From contig JAAZIA010000025.1 in assembly GCA_012510445.1 (NCBI GenBank), positions 1 through 64,000 on the forward strand: 64,000 bases of DNA, in the 5' to 3' direction. The position numbers and the translations under genes were made by a program. The notes under the pieces were generated by a model, which saw nothing but the letters and a program-made list of their open reading frames with translations, was not told the DNA's origin and did no database searches. This DNA is from Bacteroidales bacterium (GTDB lineage: Bacteria > Bacteroidota > Bacteroidia > Bacteroidales > UBA932). Positions 7,603 to 16,486 of this stretch are shown here, piece after piece; position 1 is the first letter of the stretch; the number at the start of each line of letters is the position of its first letter.

Positions 7603-9381
7603 TTACATCCTTTCCGGTAAAACAATTCCGAGCAAATCCATAGCCGATTCAAGGACCGTTGCCACTTGTTGCAACAAGAGCAATCGCTGGTCGCGAAGGT
7701 CTCTATTTTCTTCATGAAGCACAGTGACTTCGTGATAATATTGGTTAAATCCCCTAGCCAGATCGTAGGTATAATTGGCTATTTGTGCAGGAGAAAAAAC
7801 GGCTCCGGCTTCGGATATTATTTGTGGGTACGCAGCCATCGTTTTAATTAAGCTCAACTCTTTTTCCATCATGGGACAGTTATGCATCTGCCCTTTGTAA
7901 CCGCGTTCCTCTGCTTTTCGTAAGATGGATTGAATGCGTGCAAAAGTATATTGAATGAAAGGACCTGTATTTCCGTTAAAGTCGATGGATTCTTCCGGGT
8001 CAAACAACATGGTTCTTTTAGGGTCCACTTTCAGGATAAAATACTTGAGTGCCCCCATACCCAACGTTTCGTACAGCCGGGCTTGCTCTTCAGGATTCAT
8101 GTCTTCCAGTTTCCCCGACTCTAAAGACGTTTGACGGGCTGTTTCTACCATCCGATCCATCAGATCATCTGCATCTACCACCGTTCCTTCCCTAGATTTC
8201 ATTTTGCCTTCCGGTAATTCTACCATGCCGTAGGAGAGATGGATCAGGTGGTCTGCCCAGGCATATCCCAGCTTTTTTAAAATGACTTTTAATACTTGAA
8301 AATGGTAGTTTTGCTCGTTACCAACCACGTATACATGCGTATCAAAGCCCGATTCGTCAAACCGGCTTACGGCCGTACCCAAATCTTGTGTCATATAAAC
8401 AGAAGTACCGTCTGCGCGTAGCAACAATTTCTGGTCCAGTCCGCTTTCTGCTAAATCACACCAAACAGAACCGTCTTGTTTTTGATAAAAAACGCCCTCT
8501 TCCAACCCTTTTTCTACCAGTTGTTTTCCCAGCAGGTACGTATCGGACTCGTAATATATTTTATCAAAAGATACCCCAAGCCGCTCGTACGTTTCATCAA
8601 ACCCTTTATACACCCAGCCGTTCATTTTCTTCCACAAATCCATTATGGCGGGGTCCCCCTGCTCCCACTTGACCAGCATATCCTGAGCCTCCAGAATAAC
8701 GGGTGCTTCTTTTTCTGCCTGTTCCCGAGGTATGTTTTTTCCAATAAGTTCAGCTATTTGCTGTTGGTATTTCTCGTTAAAAAGAACGTAATAATCGCCT
8801 ACCAAATGGTCTCCTTTTTTTCCTGTCGATTCCGGTGTTTCGTTCTTTCCCCATGTTTGCCAGGCAAGCATAGATTTGCTTATGTGAATGCCGCGGTCAT
8901 TTACCAGATTTACTTTGATTACCTTGTGACCGTTGGCTTCCATAATGCGGGAAACAGACCAGCCCAAAACGTTGTTTCGTATGTGCCCCAAGTGGAGCGG
9001 TTTATTGGTATTGGGAGAAGAGTATTCTATCATAACTGTTTTCCCCGAGGGTGCTTTCTTACCAAAATGGGGAGTAATGACCATTTGTTGCAAAGTGTTC
9101 CTCCAAAACTCAGGTTTCATTGTAAGGTTCAAGAACCCTTTAATTACGTGGTACGAAGCCACCTGGGGAACGGCCTTTACCAAGAACTCTCCCAGCTCTC
9201 CCCCTGTCTGTTCCGGGCCTTTCTTACTCATCCTTAGCAATGGAAAAACCACCACCGTAACGTCTCCTTCAAATTCTTTTCTTGTAGCCTGCACCTGTAT
9301 GGCTTCCGGAAGAGGAGTTGTTCCGTACAAGCTAAGAACGGCATTTTTTAAGGCTTTTTCTATGAGAGATGCTACATTCAT
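7603..9381 (-). CDS. argS: Arginyl-tRNA synthetase
   Basis: A class I aminoacyl-tRNA synthetase of 592 residues that charges tRNA-Arg with arginine. The N-terminal Arg-specific additional domain is followed by the HIGH motif as HLGH (residues 130-133, in KPLHLGHIRNN). The KMSKS-like loop reads EGKMKSREG, and the DALR anticodon-binding domain forms the C-terminus. Length is normal. Its start overlaps the end of the sodium/alanine symporter gene by 4 bases, so it is the last gene of an rpoD-symporter-argS unit. A tRNA-Arg(CCU) that it would charge is encoded at 45809-45880. Confidence 0.97.
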   Translation of the reverse strand: MNVASLIEKALKNAVLSLYGTTPLPEAIQVQATRKEFEGDVTVVVFPLLRMSKKGPEQTGGELGEFLVKAVPQVASYHVIKGFLNLTMKPEFWRNTLQQMVITPHFGKKAPSGKTVMIEYSSPNTNKPLHLGHIRNNVLGWSVSRIMEANGHKVIKVNLVNDRGIHISKSMLAWQTWGKNETPESTGKKGDHLVGDYYVLFNEKYQQQIAELIGKNIPREQAEKEAPVILEAQDMLVKWEQGDPAIMDLWKKMNGWVYKGFDETYERLGVSFDKIYYESDTYLLGKQLVEKGLEEGVFYQKQDGSVWCDLAESGLDQKLLLRADGTSVYMTQDLGTAVSRFDESGFDTHVYVVGNEQNYHFQVLKVILKKLGYAWADHLIHLSYGMVELPEGKMKSREGTVVDADDLMDRMVETARQTSLESGKLEDMNPEEQARLYETLGMGALKYFILKVDPKRTMLFDPEESIDFNGNTGPFIQYTFARIQSILRKAEERGYKGQMHNCPMMEKELSLIKTMAAYPQIISEAGAVFSPAQIANYTYDLARGFNQYYHEVTVLHEENRDLRDQRLLLLQQVATVLESAMDLLGIVLPERM

Positions 9382-10718
9382 TTGTTAAAATATTGGTTAA
9401 TGGCCACTTTTACTTTGGGCGCAAGTACAAGCATAGTAAATACTGTGCAGAAAGCCATAAAAGCAAAGGCAATATCTATAATATCCACCACTGCCGTCAA
9501 AGGAATAACGGCTCCCATTACAAGGGTGCCCAAGAACAAGTAGTTGTAATAGTGCGCCCTGTGAGCTCCAAAAAGAAAGTTGGTACATTTTGTCCCGTAA
9601 TACGAATAGGAAAACATAGTGGAAAATGCAAAGACAAATACTACTACCAGTAATAAATAACTGCCCCACCCGGGAATGGAGCGTTCAAAAGACTCCATGA
9701 CCATTTGCATGCCTTGTACGTCAGATACGGTGTATCTGGCATTGATAAGCACAGCCAACGCCGTTAAGGTACATACCAGGCCCGAGTCTATAGAAGGTGC
9801 TATCATGGCTACAAGCCCTTCACGCACAGGTTCTGTATTGCGGGAAGCTCCGTGCATCAAAGAGGCTGTTCCCACACCGGCCTCGTTCACAAAAGCTGCG
9901 CGTCTGGCCCCTATCACTATAACAGACCCCGCAAATCCGCCGGCCCCCGCTTTCCATTGAAAAGCTTCTCTAAAAATAGAAGAGAATACAGCCGGCACTT
10001 CACCCCAGTTGGTTACAATAATGTAGCATACCAGTAGAAAATAAAATCCTACCATAAAGGGGACCATACGCGATGCCACTTTACCTATCCGGCTTATGCC
10101 GCCCAGTACCACTATGGCAACTATGCCGGCAATTACAGCCCCCGTGATAAAGCGCAGCCACAGGGTGTTCTCCATTCCTGCCGGAGAGTATACTACCGTT
10201 TGCAACGCTTCTGTAAGCTGATTAGACTGCATAAGACAAAATGTTCCTACAAGGCCAAACGTAGAAAACAGCACGGCAAGAGGTCTCCATTTTTTCCCCA
10301 AGCCCTCTGTTATCATGTACATGGTTCCTCCTTGCAGTTCGCCGGCACTGTCCCTACCTTTGTACATAACCGCCAGGGTTCCCTCAAAAAATTTAGTAGC
10401 CATTCCTACACAGGCACTAACCCACATCCAAAAAATAGCACCGGGACCACCTATGGTAATGGCAACAGCCACTCCGGAAATGTTTCCCAAACCAACCGTT
10501 GCGGCAATGGCCGAAGTAAGTGCTTGAAAAGAACTCAGTTGGCCCTCTGCTCTTTCTTCTTTAACTCCAACTGCTTTTAGAGCCCTTCCGTAATAGCGGA
10601 ACGGAATAAACCGGGAGTATATCAAAAAAAATAAGCCTCCTCCTATAAGAATAAGGAAAAGAGGCAGGTTCAGCCAGGAGCTGAACGTATGCAGCAGGTT
10701 GCCTACTGTCTTGAACAT
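9378..10718 (-). CDS. Sodium:alanine symporter (AGCS family)
   Basis: A 446-residue inner-membrane carrier of the alanine/glycine:cation symporter family. It shows about ten hydrophobic segments and family signatures such as GGPGAIFWMWVSACVGMATKF and GARRAAFVNEAGVGTA. It would import alanine or glycine with sodium, fitting an organism that also has a sodium-pumping decarboxylase. It sits 3 bases after rpoD and overlaps argS by 4 bases, so all three are probably co-transcribed. Substrate preference is by family only. Confidence 0.92.
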   Translation of the reverse strand: MFKTVGNLLHTFSSWLNLPLFLILIGGGLFFLIYSRFIPFRYYGRALKAVGVKEERAEGQLSSFQALTSAIAATVGLGNISGVAVAITIGGPGAIFWMWVSACVGMATKFFEGTLAVMYKGRDSAGELQGGTMYMITEGLGKKWRPLAVLFSTFGLVGTFCLMQSNQLTEALQTVVYSPAGMENTLWLRFITGAVIAGIVAIVVLGGISRIGKVASRMVPFMVGFYFLLVCYIIVTNWGEVPAVFSSIFREAFQWKAGAGGFAGSVIVIGARRAAFVNEAGVGTASLMHGASRNTEPVREGLVAMIAPSIDSGLVCTLTALAVLINARYTVSDVQGMQMVMESFERSIPGWGSYLLLVVVFVFAFSTMFSYSYYGTKCTNFLFGAHRAHYYNYLFLGTLVMGAVIPLTAVVDIIDIAFAFMAFCTVFTMLVLAPKVKVAINQYFNK

Positions 10719-10721
10719 AGG

Positions 10722-11582
10722 CTATCCCAAATAAGCTTTCAGTAATTTGCTTCTTGCGCTGTGGCGCAGCCTTCGGATGGCTTTCTCTTTTATCTGGCGA
10801 ACACGCTCACGTGTTAATCCAAACTCCTCGCCAATTTCTTCTAATGTCATTTCTTGCGTACCAATTCCAAAAAAGTATTTCACAATATCTCTTTCTCTTT
10901 TAGATAAGGTAGAAAGAGCTCGCTCAATTTCTTTATTCAGGCTTTCATTGACCAGGCCGCGGTCTGCATTGGGGGAATCGTTGTTCACAAGAACATCCAG
11001 CAGACTGTTGTCTTCGCCGTCAATGAAAGGGGCATCTACCGATACGTGACGACCGGAAACGCGCAAAGTATCTGAAATTTTTTCGCTGGGGATATCCAGA
11101 ATTTCCGAAAGTTCGTCCGGTGAGGGTACGCGTTCGTGCTCTTGCTCAAACCTGGATAAGGCTCTGTTGATTTTATTTAAAGACCCTACCTGATTGAGCG
11201 GAAGTCTTACAATACGGCTTTGTTCTGCCAGTGCCTGCAAAATAGACTGTCTGATCCACCAAACAGCGTATGAAATGAATTTAAAGCCTCGGGTTTCATC
11301 AAATTTTTCGGCTGCTTTTATCAAACCCAAGTTGCCTTCGTTAATCAAATCGGGGAGGCTAAGTCCTTGGTTTTGATACTGCTTTGCCACAGAAACAACA
11401 AACCTAAGGTTGGCCTTTGTTAATTTCTCAAGGGCCGTCTGATCTCCTTTCTTAATCCTTTGTGCCAATTCCACTTCTTCCTCGACAGAAATCAAGTCTT
11501 CCCTGCCAATTTCTTGCAAATACTTGTCCAGAGAGGCACTCTCTCTGTTCGTAATTGATTTTGTAATCTTTAATTGTCTCAT
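10722..11582 (-). CDS. rpoD: Primary sigma factor, Bacteroidetes type
   Basis: The main sigma-70 family factor, directing RNA polymerase to TAnnTTTG-type promoters. At 286 residues it lacks region 1.1, as usual in Bacteroidetes. Region 2 includes [20 protein letters not shown] and the promoter-melting segment [13 protein letters not shown]. Region 4 ends in the helix-turn-helix [19 protein letters not shown]. The start ATG is preceded by a leader containing a 13-bp hairpin at 11602-11631. It heads a unit with the AGCS symporter and argS. Confidence 0.97.
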   Translation of the reverse strand: MRQLKITKSITNRESASLDKYLQEIGREDLISVEEEVELAQRIKKGDQTALEKLTKANLRFVVSVAKQYQNQGLSLPDLINEGNLGLIKAAEKFDETRGFKFISYAVWWIRQSILQALAEQSRIVRLPLNQVGSLNKINRALSRFEQEHERVPSPDELSEILDIPSEKISDTLRVSGRHVSVDAPFIDGEDNSLLDVLVNNDSPNADRGLVNESLNKEIERALSTLSKRERDIVKYFFGIGTQEMTLEEIGEEFGLTRERVRQIKEKAIRRLRHSARSKLLKAYLG

Positions 11583-11601
11583 CTACTGTAATAAAAATTC
11601 T

Positions 11602-11631
11602 AACTGCCCTTTTATACGTAAAAGAGCAGTT
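11602..11631 (-). terminator. 13-bp hairpin between degP and rpoD
   Basis: AACTGC at one end and GCAGTT at the other flank a palindromic centre, giving a 13-bp stem (one G-U pair in the leftward RNA) and a 4-base loop. In leftward RNA it is followed by AGAAUUUUUAUU. It could terminate the degP transcript or structure the rpoD leader. Confidence 0.6.
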
Positions 11632-11665
11632 TAAGTTTCAAATTATTATAAAAAAGTTATAACAA

Positions 11666-13111
11666 TCAGTTTCCTAACGCATAATAATACACAGAGCCGT
11701 CGGGGTATTTTCCTTCAATCAGTACCCCACGCTGTGACGTATGCACCCCTTGTACAAATTGCTGAACCGTACTAACAGGCTTCTGGTTTAGGTGCGTAAT
11801 AACAAACCCTTTTTTAATGCCTGCCTGTTTTAATTTACCGTCTTCTATAGAGGTAACTTCTATTCCGCTGCGGATTTTCAGTTTATCACGCAAAGATTTG
11901 TCTGCTACACGCAAACCGACTCCCATAAAATGCGTCACCTCTCCTTCCGCCTCTCTGATAATTTCTGTATCTCCGGCCTGGCTCTGTAGGGTAGCCGTTA
12001 CAGTAACCTCTTTGTTTCCTCTTAACAAAGTAAGCTTAACTCTGTCGCCCGGGCTGTATTGATTGATTTGTTCCTGGACAGCTGTCCCGGAATTCACCTC
12101 TCTTCCTTCTACTTTTAACAATACGTCTCCTTCTTTCACCCCGGCCTTTTCTGCAGCTCCATTTTTGGTAAGTTCATGTATGTATACGCCTTTTATATCC
12201 TTAATCTTCTTCTCTTTGGCTAACTCTCCGGTAATGTCTTGCATAGTAATTCCCAACAAGGCTCTTTGTACCACGCCATACTTACGAATGTCTTCTACTA
12301 CTTTTCGTGCCATATTGGCAGGCACTGCAAAAGAATACCCGTCATAAGACCCGGTACGTGTGGCAATGGCCGTATTGATCCCCACCAGTTCTCCTTTGGC
12401 ATTCACCAAAGCACCTCCCGAGTTGCCCGGGTTAACGGCTGCGTCTGTTTGGATGAAGGCTTCTATTTTAAATTCTTCACGGTAAGACGGTAGACTACGC
12501 CCTTTGGCACTAACAATTCCGGCCGTTATGGTAGAACGCAGATCGTATGGATTACCAATGGCAAGTACCCATTGTCCTAAACGCAACTCATCGGAATTTC
12601 CGTATCTCATAAAAGGCAGCCCGGTAGCTTCAATTTTCAACAAAGCAATGTCTGTAGCCGGATCTTTACCCACTACTCTTCCTTCAAACTGTCGCTTATC
12701 GTCCAGGGTTACTACCACTTCTTCTGCATCGTCAATCACATGTGTGGCCGTAATGATATACCCGTCTGCACTAACGATCACCCCCGATCCAGCCCCTACC
12801 TGAGGTCTGGGCTGCCTTGAGTCGCCATACCCAAAGAAAAAATCCAGCAGGCTTTGCGGTCCTTGCATAGACTGCCCGCGTTTCAACACTTTTACATGTA
12901 CCACTGCTTGTACTCCTGTTTCTGCAGCGAATGTAAAGTCCGGAAATTGGACTTCGGGAAGAGAGACCTGATGAATGACCGGTTCGTCCCCCGAAGTAAT
13001 ATACACTTTTTCCACGTCTTTTGAAACTCCTGTGTAACGATTTACCAACAACGTGGTTCCTACACTTACAAGTGCTGTAATAATTACAACTAGTCCAATT
13101 CTGTTTTTCAT
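11666..13111 (-). CDS. degP: DegP/HtrA periplasmic serine protease
   Basis: A 481-residue envelope protease/chaperone. The N-terminus has one hydrophobic segment (residues 5-23) acting as signal peptide or anchor. The catalytic triad is visible: H124 in ITATHVIDD, D154 in ATDIALLKI and S231 in NPGNSGGAL. Two PDZ domains follow, starting near residue 275 (ALLGITMQDI) and near 390 (FMGVGLRV). Such proteases degrade misfolded periplasmic and outer-membrane proteins. No TAnnTTTG box is clear upstream, so the gene may use a stress promoter. A hairpin separates it from rpoD downstream. Confidence 0.93.
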   Translation of the reverse strand: MKNRIGLVVIITALVSVGTTLLVNRYTGVSKDVEKVYITSGDEPVIHQVSLPEVQFPDFTFAAETGVQAVVHVKVLKRGQSMQGPQSLLDFFFGYGDSRQPRPQVGAGSGVIVSADGYIITATHVIDDAEEVVVTLDDKRQFEGRVVGKDPATDIALLKIEATGLPFMRYGNSDELRLGQWVLAIGNPYDLRSTITAGIVSAKGRSLPSYREEFKIEAFIQTDAAVNPGNSGGALVNAKGELVGINTAIATRTGSYDGYSFAVPANMARKVVEDIRKYGVVQRALLGITMQDITGELAKEKKIKDIKGVYIHELTKNGAAEKAGVKEGDVLLKVEGREVNSGTAVQEQINQYSPGDRVKLTLLRGNKEVTVTATLQSQAGDTEIIREAEGEVTHFMGVGLRVADKSLRDKLKIRSGIEVTSIEDGKLKQAGIKKGFVITHLNQKPVSTVQQFVQGVHTSQRGVLIEGKYPDGSVYYYALGN

Positions 13112-13174
13112 ATCTCTATATCTATTTAAATTTGACTATTTTTAATAAAATATTTCAAAATTCATACCAAGGTC

Positions 13175-13984
13175 ATGAAACTGCCATTTTATAAGTACCA
13201 CGGAACAGGTAACGATTTTATTTTAATCAACAACCTCTCTGACAATATTCACCTTACCGCAATGCAAATTAGCTTGCTATGCCACCGTAGATTTGGCGTT
13301 GGAGCAGACGGCCTTATGCTTTTGGAACCTGCCCGGGGAGCTTACGACTATTACATGACTTTTTACAATTCAGACGGGGCGGAAGGCACCATGTGTGGCA
13401 ACGGAGGTCGTTGCCTGGTAGCTTTTGCCGATAGAATGGGTCTGAAAAACCACCATTTTATGGCCATTGATGGAGAGCACCGGGCCTCTATCACAGAAAA
13501 ATCTCGAGACCATGCTCGCGTAAGATTGCAATTGCGCAATGTGGACAGCGTTAACCCGTACGGAAAAAACAGTTATGTAATCAACACCGGGTCGCTTCAT
13601 CTGGTAAAGTTTGTTTCTGATGTGCAAGCCAGAGACGTTGCCACAGAAGGAGCTTATTGGCGCCGTCACAGCGATTTTGGCAAAGAAGGCATCAATGTTA
13701 ATTTTGCCGAGATACTGGACAGCGGATGTCTTTTTGTGCGAACGTTTGAAAGAGGCGTAGAGGAAGAAACGTGGGCCTGTGGCACAGGGTCTGTAGCCGG
13801 TGCACTGGCTGCCCGTATTCATACAAAAAGCCCTATTAATCATTGGACCGTACAAACGAAAGGGGGTAACCTGGAAGTGGAGTTTCAACCTCAAGGCAAT
13901 GCTTTTGAACAAGTTTTCCTTACCGGAGGGGCTGTTATGGTATTCAAGGGAGAGGTGGAACTGCGCACCTCGGCGGAAAAATAG
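13175..13984 (+). CDS. dapF: Diaminopimelate epimerase
   Basis: A 269-residue cofactor-independent racemase converting LL- to meso-diaminopimelate for peptidoglycan and lysine. Both catalytic cysteines are present: C74 in GTMCGNGGRC and C202 in WACGTGS. Length is normal. It is a single rightward gene divergent from degP, and its 3' end overlaps the convergent yggS gene by 41 bases, the largest such overlap here. It works in the same pathway as lysA at 21851-23008. Confidence 0.96.
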   Translation: MKLPFYKYHGTGNDFILINNLSDNIHLTAMQISLLCHRRFGVGADGLMLLEPARGAYDYYMTFYNSDGAEGTMCGNGGRCLVAFADRMGLKNHHFMAIDGEHRASITEKSRDHARVRLQLRNVDSVNPYGKNSYVINTGSLHLVKFVSDVQARDVATEGAYWRRHSDFGKEGINVNFAEILDSGCLFVRTFERGVEEETWACGTGSVAGALAARIHTKSPINHWTVQTKGGNLEVEFQPQGNAFEQVFLTGGAVMVFKGEVELRTSAEK

Positions 13985-14612
13985 CGCTGCCAATCCTTAG
14001 CATGGTACTGCCTTCTTCAAGGGCTATGGTATAATCTTGTGTCATACCCATAGAACAATGTAGAAATGCCGGTTCGTCTGCAAACGATCCGGTTTTTAAT
14101 GTATCAAACAAGGTCCTAAGTGTTTTGAATTCACTTCTAACCAAGGATTGATCTTCCGAGAAAGTAGCCATTCCCATCACTCCGCATATCTTTACATGGG
14201 GCCACTCTTCTTTTAGTATTTCCAATACTTCCTGAGCGCTATAACCTTGTTTTGTGTCTTCCTTGGCAATGTGTACCTGCAGTAACACATCCTGCACTAT
14301 TCCCAATCTTTCTGCCTGTATGTTTATGGCATGCAAAAGTCGGGTTCTGTCAACAGATTGAATAAGGACTGCTTTACCTACTACTTCTTTTACTTTGTTC
14401 GTTTGCAAACGACCAATAAAATGCCATTGTATATCGTTCGGTAACGTTGGGATTTTTTCAACCATTTCCCGAGACCTGTTTTCACCGAATATCCGTTGCC
14501 CGGCTTCATACGCTTCTTGGATCAAGGAAGCATTCTGCCCTTTAGATACTGCCACTAAAGTCACTTTATCCGGAAGTGATGCGCGCAAGCGTTTCACATA
14601 TTCTTCAATCAT
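13944..14612 (-). CDS. YggS-family PLP-binding protein
   Basis: A 222-residue pyridoxal-phosphate homeostasis protein with a single alanine-racemase-like barrel. The cofactor lysine is K24 in VAVSKGQ, and the family signature GVMGMATF appears later. Family members buffer PLP and affect amino-acid pools and have no proven catalytic reaction. It is last in the DUF349-yidC-yggS operon: its ATG overlaps the yidC stop by 4 bases. The 3' end overlaps dapF on the other strand. Confidence 0.93.
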   Translation of the reverse strand: MIEEYVKRLRASLPDKVTLVAVSKGQNASLIQEAYEAGQRIFGENRSREMVEKIPTLPNDIQWHFIGRLQTNKVKEVVGKAVLIQSVDRTRLLHAINIQAERLGIVQDVLLQVHIAKEDTKQGYSAQEVLEILKEEWPHVKICGVMGMATFSEDQSLVRSEFKTLRTLFDTLKTGSFADEPAFLHCSMGMTQDYTIALEEGSTMLRIGSAIFPPRCAVPPLP

Positions 14613-16486
14613 CTCTTTCTGTTTTTCATTTGCTGTTGCTGTTGTCGCTGCATCTGTTCCAATCTCTGTTGAAATTTAGATTTTTTAGGCGTTGCCGGAG
14701 CCTTGGCTGCTTTCTCTTTCAACTGTTTGTACAGTTTTTCTTCGTCTACGAAGAACCTCTGGAAAATCCATGTTTGCAACATGGTGGTAAGGTTCGACAG
14801 CAAGTAATAATAACTGAGTGCAGCAGAAAGGTTATTGGCTACGGTAAGCATCATAATAGGCATAAAATAAAGCATCATGCCTTGCATACCCGGCATTTGC
14901 TGACCTCCGGTTTGTTGTTTCATATTCATTTTAGAATACAAAAACATAGAAACGGCCATCAACAAAGCAAACAAACTTATATGATCTCCATACAAAGGAA
15001 TGTTGAATGGGAGGTCCAGTATGGAATCATACCCGCTCAAATCGTCTGCCCAAAGAAAACCTTGCTGACGCAATTCAATGGAGCCGGGAAAGAAACGGAA
15101 CATGGCAAACAAGATGGGCATTTGAAAAAACATAGGCCAACACCCTCCCATCATTTTTACTCCTGTCTTTTTATACAACGCCATAGTCTCTTGTTGCTTC
15201 TTCATGGCGTCTTCTTTTTTGGGGTACTTCTCATTGATCTTATCCACTTCGGGTTTAAGCACCCTCATTTTAGCAGAAGACATATGAGACTTAAAGGTAA
15301 AGGGTGATATAATCAGTTTAATAAACAAGGTCATAAGGAGGATGATCAATCCAAAATTTCCTATAAACCGGTTCAAAAAATTAAACGTAGGTATGATCAA
15401 AAAACGGTTGATCCAACTTACCAAAAAGCCGCCCAGGGGTATGATTTGTTCAAAAGAACGTCCGTATTCTTTCAATGAATAGTATCCGTTAGGTCCAAAA
15501 TAGAATTGCAACGGGAGGGTCTGCTCCTCTGTTGCCTGGTACGGAAGCTGTAAGAACGCACGGCAATCCATCAACAGTGTATCCGGGTTGTCCGGTGCAT
15601 AAAAGCGAAAAGACAAATCTCCGCTGTTAAAGGTTTGGTCAGAAATAAGAATGGCAGAAAAGAATTGCTGTTGAAATGCCAGCCACTCTACACGCGTTTT
15701 GACAGATTGACTTGCCTCTGCCTTTCTGAGTCCCAATTTTTCTACGTCTTTTGTATTGGGATACTTATATACAATGGTAGAGTAGTTCTTTTCGTTATTG
15801 AACCCTTTTTCCAAATGGCGTATATGTACATTCCAGTTCAGGTCCATCTGCGTTACGTTTCTGGGAATGAATTTGTCCATCCCCATCAAGTTTACATGGA
15901 AAGTGAGCAGGTACGAATCGGGGTCAAGAATGTACTCGTATTCAATATACGAGCTTTCATCAAAATGCAGACGGTAGTTTAAAGCATTATCTGACTGAAT
16001 GTCAAGCGTTTCAAAATAAAAATCACCGGTGTTTATTTGTTCTCCAACAAACAAGTCTATTCCCAGTTTATTGGCCGTGCCTTCAAAAAACACCAGGCTG
16101 TCTCCGGCATATGTTTTAAAGTTTTTTATCTGTACGCTGTAAGGACGTCCTCCCAAGTTAGAGAAGACTACTTTAAGTTTTTCGTTTTCAAGAATACGAA
16201 AAGTTTCTTCTCCCTGATGGCTGTTGTTCAACCAGACGTTCGTGTAACGTTCTGTTTTTGTTTGTACGGAAGGTTGTTCTTTTTGTACAGACCGGACGAC
16301 TTCTTGTTCTTGTTCTTGTTCTTGTTGACGGATTTCCTGTGCATACTCAAGGGCTTCTGCATGGGCAATGGAATCACGAACAAACTGTTCTCTTTGCTGT
16401 TCTTTAGCCACCTTGGAATTGTACATACTAAATCCTACCAATATGGCCCCAATCAACAGAACAGCCCAAACTGTATTTTTATTCAT
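14609..16486 (-). CDS. yidC: YidC membrane protein insertase
   Basis: A 625-residue inner-membrane insertase that folds and inserts proteins alone or with Sec. An N-terminal span (residues 5-20) is followed by a linker with an EQ repeat, a large periplasmic beta domain, and from about residue 360 the conserved five-span Oxa1 core (GLIILLMTLFIKLIISPFTF; GGCWPMFFQMPILFAMFRF). The C-terminus is a basic, Gln-rich tail suited to ribosome contact. It overlaps the DUF349 gene by 8 bases and yggS by 4. The hexanucleotide repeat at 16303-16326 lies in the linker. Confidence 0.96.
   Translation of the reverse strand: MNKNTVWAVLLIGAILVGFSMYNSKVAKEQQREQFVRDSIAHAEALEYAQEIRQQEQEQEQEVVRSVQKEQPSVQTKTERYTNVWLNNSHQGEETFRILENEKLKVVFSNLGGRPYSVQIKNFKTYAGDSLVFFEGTANKLGIDLFVGEQINTGDFYFETLDIQSDNALNYRLHFDESSYIEYEYILDPDSYLLTFHVNLMGMDKFIPRNVTQMDLNWNVHIRHLEKGFNNEKNYSTIVYKYPNTKDVEKLGLRKAEASQSVKTRVEWLAFQQQFFSAILISDQTFNSGDLSFRFYAPDNPDTLLMDCRAFLQLPYQATEEQTLPLQFYFGPNGYYSLKEYGRSFEQIIPLGGFLVSWINRFLIIPTFNFLNRFIGNFGLIILLMTLFIKLIISPFTFKSHMSSAKMRVLKPEVDKINEKYPKKEDAMKKQQETMALYKKTGVKMMGGCWPMFFQMPILFAMFRFFPGSIELRQQGFLWADDLSGYDSILDLPFNIPLYGDHISLFALLMAVSMFLYSKMNMKQQTGGQQMPGMQGMMLYFMPIMMLTVANNLSAALSYYYLLSNLTTMLQTWIFQRFFVDEEKLYKQLKEKAAKAPATPKKSKFQQRLEQMQRQQQQQMKNRKR
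16303..16326. repeat. (CTTGTT)4 hexanucleotide repeat in yidC
   Basis: Four perfect copies of CTTGTT encode alternating Glu and Gln in the periplasmic linker after the first membrane span of YidC. Length changes by whole units would keep the frame. Confidence 0.9.

Noticed and set aside
8476-9237. A 253-codon rightward frame inside argS
   Set aside because: argS is full length with HIGH and KMSKS-like motifs; the reverse frame is a shadow.
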